From the NCBI GenBank assembly GCA_963785755.1, contig CAWAXG010000032.1:1-64000 (forward strand): a stretch of 64,000 nucleotides of DNA, read 5' to 3'. The position numbers were made by a program, and so were the translations under genes. The stretch comes from JACCXG01 sp963785755. Its GTDB lineage: Bacteria > Acidobacteriota > Vicinamibacteria > Vicinamibacterales > 2-12-FULL-66-21. This document shows positions 47,573 to 57,264 of the stretch, one piece after another (the stretch's first letter is position 1; every line of letters starts with the position of its first letter). The notes beneath the pieces are model-generated. The model saw nothing but the letters and a program-made list of their open reading frames with translations, ran no database searches and was not told where the DNA came from.

Positions 47573-50500
47573 TTACTGCTTGTCCTTCGCCGGACCCTGC
47601 GGTGCCGCTGCCGACGGCGGCGACGGGCCCTTGGACAGGGACTTGTAGTACTGCTCGACGAGCTTGCGGAACTGCTCCGGCACCTCGTCCGATCCCGGAC
47701 AGCACCGGCTGCGCGTTCGCGCCCTCGGCACGCCGGCGCAGCCCGAACTCGAAGCGCTTCATGTTCTCAGAAACGGCGGCCTGCAGACGCTGCAGCTCCT
47801 CGACGTCCTGATAGACGCGATCGTCCTGCAGCGCGCGCAGTCCCTTGAGGACGTCCTCGAGCTGCCTCGAGTCGAGGCGCTGACCCTGCACGAGCCGGCG
47901 CAGCTGCTCGGCATCGGTGATCCACTGGCGGACCTCGCCTCGGAACTGACGGATCTCTTCCTGCGAGAAGCGGCCCGGCCGGCGGTCTCCCCAACCCCCG
48001 CCATTCTGCCAGCCGCCGATGGTGTCCCCGATGCCGCCCCGGCCATCAGCCGTGCGCTGGCCGTCGTTCTGTCCACCCTGACCACCCTGCTGCCCCTGTC
48101 CTTGCTGACCCTGCTGCCCCTGTTGGCCCTGTTGGCCGCCCTGACCTTGCTGACCTTGTTGGCCCTGCTGGCCTTGCTGGCCTTGCTGGCCCTGCTGGCC
48201 TTGTTGGCCCTGCTGGCCTCGTTGGCCCTGCTGGCCCTGCTGGCCTTGTTGGCCCTGCTGACCTTGCTGGCCCTGTTGGCCCTGCTGGCCACGCTGCGCC
48301 CGTTCGCGCATCCGCTGATCGAGTGACTCCATCCCTCGGGCCAGCTCCCTCGCCTTGTCGAGCGCCTGTCCCATGGCATCGGGCGCCGAGCGGCCGAGCG
48401 CCGCCTCGGCCTCGCGGAGCTTGTCGCGCACACTGTCGAGGGTCGAAGCGATGTCCTTGTCGAGCGCCTGTGCGTCAGCCGGCTGCAGTCCGGTTCGCAT
48501 CATCGATCGCGACCAGCGGATGCGATCGCGTACGGCGCGATCCCGCAAGGTGCCGGCGGCCTCGGACATCCGACGCGAGGCCTCGCGCTCCTGCCGCGCA
48601 ATCTCGCCGGCGGTGCGGTTCAACTGCTGTTCGAGGTCACCGACGCGGCCGGCGAGTTGCTCCTTGCGCTGACTGAGCTGCTCGACCCGCTCCTGCCGCT
48701 GCTGCCCCGCGGACTCGAGCCCTTGCGCCGCGTCCGCGATGTCACGCTGCTCGCGCGCGATCTCTTCCGCCTGCTGGCGCGCGTTACGGACGTCGCGTTC
48801 GGCGCGCCCGCTCTGGGTCTGCTGCAGCCGTCGCTCGGCTTCCCGCAGGCGCTCGAGCGCCGCGGAGGCCTGTGCGGCCGCCGACGGATCGCCGTTGGCC
48901 GAGGCGCGCCGCATCGCGTCGGCCGCGTCGCGCAGCTGCCTGGCCGTCTGCGCGAGATCCGATCGGTTCTCCTCGCGCGACAGCTGCTCGAGCCGCCGGG
49001 CGGCCTCTTCAACCTGCTCGGCCAGCGCCCGCTGCTGCTCGCTGCTCGCCCCGCCGCCGGACTGCTGGCCGGCAATGGCGCGCTGCCGCTGCCGTTCGGC
49101 CTCCTGCTCCTGCCGCCGCGCGAGCTCGCGCAGTTTCTCCATCAGCTCGTCGATCTTCTGATCGGCGTTCATCTGCTCGGCGCGCTGTGCGGTCTGGTAC
49201 TGGTTGGCGACACGATCGAGCTCCATCTCGAACAGATCGGCGAGCTCCTGGGCGGTCGCGCTCTGTCCGCCCCCGCCGCCGCCTCCGCCGCCGCGCTGCA
49301 TGCTGACCTGGACCTCGGTACTCTTCTTCGGCCTTCTGGAGAACCTGCAGCGCCTTCTGCTCCGGCTCGAGCGCGCCCTGCGGGTCGGCCGCCCGGAGCT
49401 TCCCTTCGGCCGCGGTCATCGCCGTGACCGCCTGCGGCAGCAGTTCCGCGATCTTCTTGAAGGCCGGATCCTGCTCGACCAGCCGGCTGTTCATTCGCGT
49501 CAACAGCCCATCCACCTGTTCACGCAGCTTCGACTGCGACAACGCCGACGACAACCGCGTTCTCCTTCAGCTTCTCCGCCGTCATCGTCTTGCGATCGCG
49601 GTTGATGTTGAAGGTGGCCGCGATGATCTGGCGCTGCTGCTGCGACAGGGCGCCGACCTGGTTCTGTCCGCCGCCGCCCCCGCCGCCGCCGCCCGCCTGC
49701 GACTCCGCGCGTTTGAAATCCTTCTTCAGCGGCCGCACCTGGAGGAAATAGATGTCGCTGGTGGCCTTTTTCGCCCCCTGCACGGCGTCGTTGTCGGCGG
49801 CCCGCGCATAGTAGGAGACGAAGTCTCCGGGCTCGACGCCGAGCTCTTCGAGATAGAAGGTGTGCCCGGCGCTCACCTCGGGCAGCCGGCTCTTGCCATC
49901 GAACAGCCGGACTGTCTTCTCCGCCGCGCCGTTGACCGAGTAGACCAGCTCGAGATCCTTCACGCCGAAGTCGTCTTCCGCGCGCGCCTCGACGAACACC
50001 TCCTCGATCGGTGACGCGCTCGTGTCGCGGCCGGGCTTGGCAATGGACACGGTCGGCGGCTGATCGGTGAGCACGTCAATCGTGTATTCGGGTGACGCCG
50101 GGACGCGATCCCCGGTCGGGGCATCGAGCTCGACGCGATAGAACCCATCCTTGTCGGCCACGAACTTCGTCGTCAGGACATTCTCGGCGCCGGCCGACAG
50201 GGGCACGGCCTCCTGATCCTTCAACACGATCTGCCCGCCCTTGGTGGCCATCGTCGGCACGATGCGGACGCGGACCTCGGTCCCGCGCAGAACCGCGATG
50301 TCCCCGCCGTCCTCGATCTTGCGCGGCTCGAGGCCGGTGTACGCCGGGAAGTGATACTCGAGCTCGAGCTTCTGCACGTACGGCATCTCGATCACGTTCA
50401 ACCGGTAGGTTGCCGAGCGGACGCCCGCGGCCTCGACGTAGTAGTCGACCGAGCCGGGCAGGTCGAACAACATACCCTGGAACTTCGCGTCCTCGCGAAT

Positions 50501-51239
50501 CAGGGGCACGCGCTCGAACGGGCCGTCCGCGGACTTCCGAATCATCAGGACCGGCTGATCGGCGGTGAATCCATGCATTTCCGCCGTGATCGCCTGATCG
50601 GCGCCGCGCGGAACGTTGACGTTCCCCGGCGAGACCTCGATGCGGTACGGCACCGCGGCTTCGACGCTTCGCGACAGCACGACGAGCGCCGAGAGCGCGT
50701 GACGCAGGTAGGCGGGGCCAATGGTGAAGAGCGCGAGCGTCGCGACGACGACCAGGCCGAAGGCCGCCGCGTACCCGTTCAATCGTTTCCGCTCGACCCG
50801 CCGCCCTTCTTCGAGCGCGTGGCACTTTTCAATCGCCGATTCGACCAGCCGCTTGACCAGCGTGGACGTGCGCGCCCGGCCCGCGGCTCGCCTCGACGGC
50901 GCTGATGATCTCGGCCTGCAACGACGGTTCGTGCTCCTCGAGATACAGCGCGACCTGCTCATCGCTGACGCGCCGGAGCAGCGGCCGCACGAAGAACAGC
51001 CCGATCAACACGAGGATGACGATCGGCAGCAGGATCCGGAACGTCAGGATCGCCCCCGGCGCGAACCGGGATGACTCGAGACCGAGCGCGGCGCCCATGA
51101 AGACGACCACCGCGAGCGCAGCCACGAGGACCGCGCCGCGCAGCGCCAGCTTCATCTTCCAGCGCCGCCGAATCTGCCGGATGGTGCCAATCAGATCGGA
51201 GTCGGACGGCGAGTCGTCCCGGCCAAACGAGATGCGCAT
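47573..51239 (-). CDS. DUF4175-like membrane protein with long coiled coil and QQG repeat, frameshifted
   Basis: About 1,220 codons from ATG 51239 to TAA 47573-47575. Two transmembrane helices near the N-terminus (LRGAVLVAALAVVVFMGAAL and ILLPIVILVLIGLFFV) are followed by ALYLEEHEPSLQAEIISAVEAS, a third helix (GLVVVATLALFTIGPAYL), Ig-like periplasmic domains (PYRIEVSPGNVNVPRGADQAI; YHFPAYTGLEPRKIEDGGDIAVLRGT; DDFGVKDLELVYSVNG), a Gly tract, then a very long coiled coil (ELARRQEQEAERQRQ; LERLREAERRLQQTQ), the QQG repeat, and a C-terminal helical part (DEVPEQFRKLVEQYYKSLSKG). Frame changes lie near 50880, 49555, 49305 and 47695. It is a likely envelope-spanning scaffold of the MoxR/VWA system. 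Confidence 0.82.
48074..48296 (-). repeat. 9-bp tandem repeat encoding (Gln-Gln-Gly)n
   Basis: About two dozen imperfect copies of a 9-bp unit (CAGCAGGGC-like on the coding strand) encode GQQGQQ repeats with occasional QR or QGG variants, inside the DUF4175-like protein. A repeat of this purity can change length by slippage in 3-residue steps without losing frame. Confidence 0.92.
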
Positions 51240-51256
51240 ATCGGCCTCATTTCCCT

Positions 51257-51310
51257 CAACGTGCCACGTGCCACGTGCCAGGTGCTACGTGCTCGTGCTA
51301 CGTGCTATTT
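51257..51310. repeat. ACGT-type short repeat array, locus 4
   Basis: A short array (ACGTGCCACGTGCCACGTGC, then CTACGTGCTCGTGCTACGTG) between the BatA-like gene's stop and the DUF4175-like gene's start. Unlike the other loci it is not inverted and lies inside a probable operon. Confidence 0.75.
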
Positions 51311-51314
51311 GTAG

Positions 51315-53354
51315 TCACATCGCCAAACGATTCGATACCAGCGTCTCGGCGGCCAGCAGGAGCGCGCCAGCAAACAACAGATACCACCAGATGCGCTGGG
51401 TCGCTTCCCGCGTCGCATCCGTCATCTCCGCAGTGGCGGTGCCCGCCACGCCCGTCGCCGCCCCACCGGTCACCGCGGCAACCACTTCCTTCGGATCCAT
51501 CGGCGTGAGATCGGACTCCGTCAGATCGACGTTTGCCGCGACCGTCGCGGCGGGATCGCTGGATGCCTGCTGCCCGTGCAATTCGTAGAAGCCCTGTTCG
51601 TGGAGCTCGATGACGTCGCCGCCCTCGGGATCCAGCGAAATCCGCTGCCCCGACGGCGCCACGACCGTCCGGACGTCCTGCGGCTGCTGAGCGCCGACGG
51701 TGCGGTCCGGATCCAGCACTTCACCGACCGTCAGCCACGGCTCCGGCTCGCGATATCCGGCCAGATGCCGTCCGAGCTGATGAACGAACGGGAGGAAGGC
51801 CGGCTTCACGGCGAAGTCGTTCCAGTCCATGTCGAACGATGCCGCCCACAGGAGCACGCGACCGGCGCCGAGGCGCCGCTCCAGGAGCGCCGGTGCGCCA
51901 TCGTCGAAGCGCGCCAGCACGTTGGCGCCCGACTGGATCGTGACCGCGCGATAGCCGTAGAACCGAGCGGCGGAGAAATCCCCGCTGCGGGGGGCTCGAA
52001 ACGGCTCGAACACCGGGTGGCCGTACTCGAGGCCGACCAGCCGGGCGGCCTGTCCGCGAGACCGATCGACGACTTCACCGGGAAGGGCAGGAATCACGGC
52101 CGCGCGTTCCTGCGGCCAGGTGCCGCGCTGCCCGGTCACGATCAGCAGGCCGCCGCCGCGTTCCACGTACTTGCCCAGCCGTTCGGCCAGCGCAGACGTT
52201 GCCTGCACGTCGTTGACGACGACGACCGTGGCCGCTTGAAGATCGTCGTTCGACACCGCGTCGGGATCGCGTGAGCCGGTGTCGAATCTGGGCGCGTCGC
52301 CGACCGCGAGCGCCCTGGAGACATACAGACTGGCGTCGCGCCGCGCCGCCCGCTCGACAAAGAGCGTCCGCACCGGACGGCCGGCCGCCACCATGAAATG
52401 GAACGCGTTGTCGCGATCCATGGCGTCCTTGGCCAGTCTGACGCTCGCGCGGACTTCCGATCCGCTGAGGGTCACCGGGGCGAACGTGGCGGAGGCCGAC
52501 GCGTTGGCCTGCACGTCGACCTTCTGCGTCTGAATCCCGCGGCCGTTGATTTCGAGCGTGACGTCGACGCCCGACACCGGCTTGCTGCCGTGATTCGAGA
52601 CGCCGGCGGTGACGGTGACGCGCTCCTGGTCGGAGAACGTCGAGCGCTCGAGCGCGACCGGCGTCACCGACAGATTCGCCGTCTCGGCGTCGCCGATCAC
52701 GACCGGCGTCAGGATCGCTCCATCCGGCAGGCGGATGTTGTCCGCCCCGCGCCAGCCGCCGCGCTGAAAGTCGGTGACGAGCACGACCTCGCGGCGCGGA
52801 AGCGTCGATTCCGACAGGATGCTGCCCGCGAGCTTGAGCGCCGGACCGTAGTGCGTGGCGCCCGAGGAAAGCTGCGCGGCAGCCAGCGCCGCCTGCAGCC
52901 GGCCCTTGTCCGCTGTCGAGCGCAGCGCCACGTCCGTTGCCGATCCGAAGAAGACGAGCGACGCGCGATCGCCGCCGCTGAGCGCGTTCGTCGCGTCACG
53001 CGCCGCCGCCAGCGCGCGCGCCCACCGATCGCCATAGCCCATGCTGTAGGACCGATCGACGAGGATCACGACCTCGCGCGCGCCGCCCGCGGCTGCCGCC
53101 GACGGATCCGCGCTGCGAAAGAACGGCCGCCCGAACGCGAGCACGATCAGTGCCAGCGCCGCCAGCCGCATCATCAGCAGCATCCAGTGACGAATCCGCC
53201 GCCGCCGAATCGACTGATACGGAATCCGCCGCAGGAACATCAGCGACGGGAACTGGACGACGTGCTTGCGTTCGCGCTGAATCAGGTGCAGGAAGACCGG
53301 AATGGCGAGTCCGGCAAGGGCGACGAGAAACAGGGGAGCCAGGAACGACATCAC
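51315..53354 (-). CDS. BatA-like von Willebrand A membrane protein
   Basis: 679 residues, intact. The BatA N-terminal domain (FLAPLFLVALAGLAIPVFLHLIQRERKHVVQFPSLMFL, then HWMLLMMRLAALALIVLAFGRPFF) gives two membrane helices. The VWA domain has a clean MIDAS: VDRSYSMG (DxSxS), with the Thr/Asp positions in GATHYGPAL and VVLVTDFQRGG. A CARDB-like Ig domain (VTVTAGVSNHGSKPVSGVDVTLEING), a GATase1-like segment (LGKYVERGGGLLIVTGQRG) and a C-terminal helix (IWWYLLFAGALLLAAETLV) follow. The start ATG 53354 overlaps the DUF58 stop (ATG 53351 is an alternative). It likely works with the MoxR ATPase and DUF58 protein in envelope protein maturation. Confidence 0.93.
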   Translation of the reverse strand: MMSFLAPLFLVALAGLAIPVFLHLIQRERKHVVQFPSLMFLRRIPYQSIRRRRIRHWMLLMMRLAALALIVLAFGRPFFRSADPSAAAAGGAREVVILVDRSYSMGYGDRWARALAAARDATNALSGGDRASLVFFGSATDVALRSTADKGRLQAALAAAQLSSGATHYGPALKLAGSILSESTLPRREVVLVTDFQRGGWRGADNIRLPDGAILTPVVIGDAETANLSVTPVALERSTFSDQERVTVTAGVSNHGSKPVSGVDVTLEINGRGIQTQKVDVQANASASATFAPVTLSGSEVRASVRLAKDAMDRDNAFHFMVAAGRPVRTLFVERAARRDASLYVSRALAVGDAPRFDTGSRDPDAVSNDDLQAATVVVVNDVQATSALAERLGKYVERGGGLLIVTGQRGTWPQERAAVIPALPGEVVDRSRGQAARLVGLEYGHPVFEPFRAPRSGDFSAARFYGYRAVTIQSGANVLARFDDGAPALLERRLGAGRVLLWAASFDMDWNDFAVKPAFLPFVHQLGRHLAGYREPEPWLTVGEVLDPDRTVGAQQPQDVRTVVAPSGQRISLDPEGGDVIELHEQGFYELHGQQASSDPAATVAANVDLTESDLTPMDPKEVVAAVTGGAATGVAGTATAEMTDATREATQRIWWYLLFAGALLLAAETLVSNRLAM

Positions 53355-54265
53355 CGGACCCTCGCGAGCCGCTCCCGCGAGCTCAGATAGCTGAACAGTG
53401 CATGATCGAGCGGCGCCGACGTGTTGATGAGCGTGTAGTCGATGCGGTTGGCGGAGAACCGCTCGGTGAGCGCGCGCACGTGCGCCTGCACCAGGTCACG
53501 ATACTGCGCCGCCAGCGCCTCCGGAACAATCGGGATCTGCTCGCCGCTCTCGAGATCCTCGAACGCCGACGGGTCGGCGTACTCGAACTCCAGCTCCGCG
53601 CGATCGAGCAGGTGGAATACGACGATGTCATGGCCGCGGAAACGCAACGGGCCAATCGCTTCCATGATCGCGTCGGGCTCTTCGTAGAGATCCGACACGA
53701 GCACGAGCACGCCACGGCGGCCGAAGTGCTCGGCAACCTTGTTCATCGGCACGCGCAGGGATCCGGGATTGGCGGGATTCAGCCGATCCAGGATATGGAG
53801 CGTCACCTCCATGTGCTTGGCCGACGGCGGCACGAACTCGACGATGTCGTTGTCGAACGCCACCAGCCCGACCCGGTCGCGCTGCTTGTGCACCAGATAG
53901 GTGAGGCACCCGGCGAGCATCCGGCCGTAGTCGAGCTTGGTCATGCCGTCGCTGCCGAAACCCATCGACTTCGAGACGTCGAGCAGCACCGCGAAATTGG
54001 AGTTCGAATCCGCCTCGTACTCCTTGATGTAGAAGCGATCAGTCCGCGCGAACAGGCGCCAGTCGACGCGACGGATGTCGTCCCCGGGCACGTAGCCGCG
54101 GTGCTCGGCGAAATCGACGGACGCCCCGAAATACGGCGATCGGTGCATGCCGTTGATGAAGCCGTCGACGACCGAGCGGGACACCAGCTCGAGGTTGCCG
54201 ATTCGAGCCAGCACTTTCGGGTCGACGAAGCGCGCGCCGGGCACCGACGAGGTCGAGACCGTCAT
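53351..54265 (-). CDS. DUF58 domain protein
   Basis: 304 residues. The DUF58 signature is HRGYVPGDDIRRVDWRLFARTDRFYIKEYE. A degenerate VWA-like fold follows (FAVLLDVSKSMGFG with DxSxS-like spacing; VLVLVSDLYEEPDAIMEAI; HDIVVFHLLDRAELEFEY). DUF58 proteins are nearly always encoded next to MoxR ATPases and are thought to be adaptors or chaperone partners. The start ATG 54265 overlaps the end of the MoxR gene by a few bases, and its own end overlaps the BatA-like gene, so all three are translationally coupled. Confidence 0.95.
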   Translation of the reverse strand: MTVSTSSVPGARFVDPKVLARIGNLELVSRSVVDGFINGMHRSPYFGASVDFAEHRGYVPGDDIRRVDWRLFARTDRFYIKEYEADSNSNFAVLLDVSKSMGFGSDGMTKLDYGRMLAGCLTYLVHKQRDRVGLVAFDNDIVEFVPPSAKHMEVTLHILDRLNPANPGSLRVPMNKVAEHFGRRGVLVLVSDLYEEPDAIMEAIGPLRFRGHDIVVFHLLDRAELEFEYADPSAFEDLESGEQIPIVPEALAAQYRDLVQAHVRALTERFSANRIDYTLINTSAPLDHALFSYLSSRERLARVR

Positions 54266-54266
54266 G

Positions 54267-55302
<1,036 letters not shown>

Positions 55303-55414
55303 AGGTCCTCTTTTCTTAATCGCGTGGGGCCCCACCCCCACGCGTTTACGCGCTTTCCGCCTCCGCTAAAGCTACGGCGGACAAGCTGCGCGACGGCCTA
55401 GCTGCCGCGGGCCA

Positions 55415-56185
55415 CTAATGCGTCAATCCATAGATGAAGTAGTTCACGCCAAACTTGTACGCCTGGTTCGACAGATCGACCGGCGCATAGCCCGTGTCCG
55501 AGAACTCCCAGTACTCGCCGATATCGTTGTCCCGATTGGCGATCGCGATCAGCCGCCGGTTCGGATCGTTCTCCTCGAAGATGCCCCAATAGGTTGGCAA
55601 CCGGCTGCCGTACGACGGCAGATAGCTGAGATCGTCGATTTCGAAGAACGAATGGAAGATCGGATGAGCGGACGTCAGCTCAACCCAATGGCCCTCCGGC
55701 AGCACGCGGCGCATCTGCTCGACGAGGTTGTCCCAGTCGTAGTCGCGGAAGTCGTCGAAGATGATGAATCCGCCCTTGGCCAGGTAGCTGCGCAGTCCCT
55801 TCGCCTCCTCGTCGTCGGTCACCCAGCCGCCGGGCTCGGACATGTACGCGATCGGGTGGTTGTGCAAATCCGGATCCGACAGCGAGTACACATTGGAGCC
55901 TTCGACTCGTGGCCGCAGCAGCGTGAGCTCGTGGAGGATCTTCATCATGTGCGTGTCGGCGGTCGGATAATCGTGGGCCCATCCGGGTTCTCCACCCCGC
56001 CGGCCGAACCCGCCGAAGCTGGTCTGATACCGGATCCGCACGAAATTCACCCGGCCGTCGAACGGCTCATTGCCCGTGGGCTCGACCCAGGGCACACGCC
56101 GCCCGCCGAAGAAGTCCTGGTCCATCGCCGCCACGCCGGCGGCGATTCCCACGAGCACGATGAGAGCGATGAGCGCTCGTCGCAT
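55415..56185 (-). CDS. DUF4159 domain secreted protein, copy B
   Basis: 256 residues, intact. A signal peptide (LIALIVLVGIAAGVAAMDQDFFGG) precedes the DUF4159 core (FVRIRYQTSFGGFG; WAHDYPTADTHMMKILHELTLL; DPDLHNHPIAYMSEPGGWVTDDEEAKGLRSYLAKGGFIIFDDFRDYDW; PIFHSFFEI; RRLIAIANRDNDIGEYWEFS; YKFGVNYFIYGLTH). It shares the xQDFFGG mature N-terminus and the Mx/IxY-x-(L/M)TH end with copy A, so the two are paralogs bracketing the MoxR-DUF58-BatA-DUF4175 genes. 112 bp separate it from the MoxR start. Confidence 0.92.
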   Translation of the reverse strand: MRRALIALIVLVGIAAGVAAMDQDFFGGRRVPWVEPTGNEPFDGRVNFVRIRYQTSFGGFGRRGGEPGWAHDYPTADTHMMKILHELTLLRPRVEGSNVYSLSDPDLHNHPIAYMSEPGGWVTDDEEAKGLRSYLAKGGFIIFDDFRDYDWDNLVEQMRRVLPEGHWVELTSAHPIFHSFFEIDDLSYLPSYGSRLPTYWGIFEENDPNRRLIAIANRDNDIGEYWEFSDTGYAPVDLSNQAYKFGVNYFIYGLTH

Positions 56186-56202
56186 GTTGGCTACGGGACC
56201 CG

Positions 56203-57201
56203 TTACTTCTTTCCTTCCGCTTCGCGAATCTGCCGCGTTTTCAGCGCCAGCTCGGTCGCGAGCTTCTCGAGCTCGCTGGCATACTTCGCGCCGTCCATGC
56301 TGTCTTTCATCAGCTTCAACGATTCGACGCGGCGCTCGAGCGCGCGTCGTTCCTCGTAGAGCGCGCGGACCGCCGGGTCCGCCGGCAGCGTGTCGGTCGC
56401 GGCGGCCGATCCCAACGAGAGCAATGCCGCCACGCGTCCTTCCTTGCCGTCGGCGGTCGGCTTGTCCGTACCCTGCTTGCCGCCGCTGTCGTCGAGCAAG
56501 GCATGCTCGGTCAGGATGATGCCTTGACGCTCGTACGCCGTGGCCACTTCGCGCTTTGCGTAATCGAACGCTTCCAGGACGCTGACGCGCCGGTTCTTGT
56601 CGGCGTCGGCCTCATCGGCCGTCAACGCATCGACGAAGTAGCCGCCGAAGATCGTGGCAAACGACTCCCGGCCGTTCCTCGTCGCCGTGACGATGGTGCG
56701 GCCTGGTCCGGACAGCACCTCGATGAACGGCCCGCTCGCGCTCGCGGTGTTGACGAACACCACGCGTCGGGGCGCCAGCCGCTTCAACAACGGTTCGAAC
56801 TCGGCGGCGGTCATGTCCGGCCCCGGCAGGTTGAACTTCGCGGTGTTGTTGCTGAACGTGCCGTGCCCGATCAACACCACGAACACCACGTCATCGGCCG
56901 CCGACGCCGCCAGCTTGTCGAACGCTTTCGCGATCTCCTCGCGGGTCGACCGTCCCGTCGCACGCTTGGCATCCGCCTCCGGCTTCTCGGTGAGGTACTG
57001 CACCTGCTGCCGTGGAATGCCGTAGCGGCCGGCCGCCGCATCGACCAGCGACGCCGCCCACTTGTTGAACAGCTCCGCGTGCTCCGCTTGTCCAGCCAGA
57101 CCGACGATCACCGCCAGGTGCGTGCTCTGCCCTGCAACCGCCCCCGGCGCCGCCAGCATCCCCACCGCAATGGCGACCGCACACCAAATCGAACGAGTCA
57201 C
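56203..57201 (-). CDS. Legumain/caspase-like (C13-type) fold protein lacking the catalytic Cys
   Basis: About 332 residues from GTG 57201. A signal peptide (IWCAVAIAVGMLAAPGAVAG) precedes a clan CD-like domain: LAVIVGLAGQAEHAELFNKWAASLVDAA, DDVVFVVLIGHGTFSN with the catalytic-type HG, and RRVVFVNTASASGPFIEVL, where legumain-type enzymes have (E)AC(E)SG. Ser stands at the Cys position, and no other Cys fits. GGYFVDALTADEADADKNRRVSVLEAFDYAKREV continues the fold. A coiled-coil tail follows (ALYEERRALERRVESLKLMKD...LEKLATELALKTRQIREAEGKK). It sits between the 776-residue VWA protein and DUF4159 copy B in the operon, so a non-proteolytic binding role is likely. Confidence 0.75.
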   Translation of the reverse strand: MTRSIWCAVAIAVGMLAAPGAVAGQSTHLAVIVGLAGQAEHAELFNKWAASLVDAAAGRYGIPRQQVQYLTEKPEADAKRATGRSTREEIAKAFDKLAASAADDVVFVVLIGHGTFSNNTAKFNLPGPDMTAAEFEPLLKRLAPRRVVFVNTASASGPFIEVLSGPGRTIVTATRNGRESFATIFGGYFVDALTADEADADKNRRVSVLEAFDYAKREVATAYERQGIILTEHALLDDSGGKQGTDKPTADGKEGRVAALLSLGSAAATDTLPADPAVRALYEERRALERRVESLKLMKDSMDGAKYASELEKLATELALKTRQIREAEGKK

Positions 57202-57202
57202 G

Positions 57203-57262
57203 TTAGCGCTGAACTCCTGAACTCTTGAACCCGAACCCTGAACCTTGAACCCTGAACCCCTC
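57203..57262. repeat. TGAACCC heptamer repeat array, locus 2
   Basis: CTGAACTCTTGAACCCGAAC and CCTGAACCTTGAACCCTGAA units, about eight GAAC cores in 60 bp, between the C13-like gene start and the VWA gene stop. The unit is the same as at 38818-39028. Unlike that locus it is one-directional. Confidence 0.8.
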
Positions 57263-57264
57263 AA

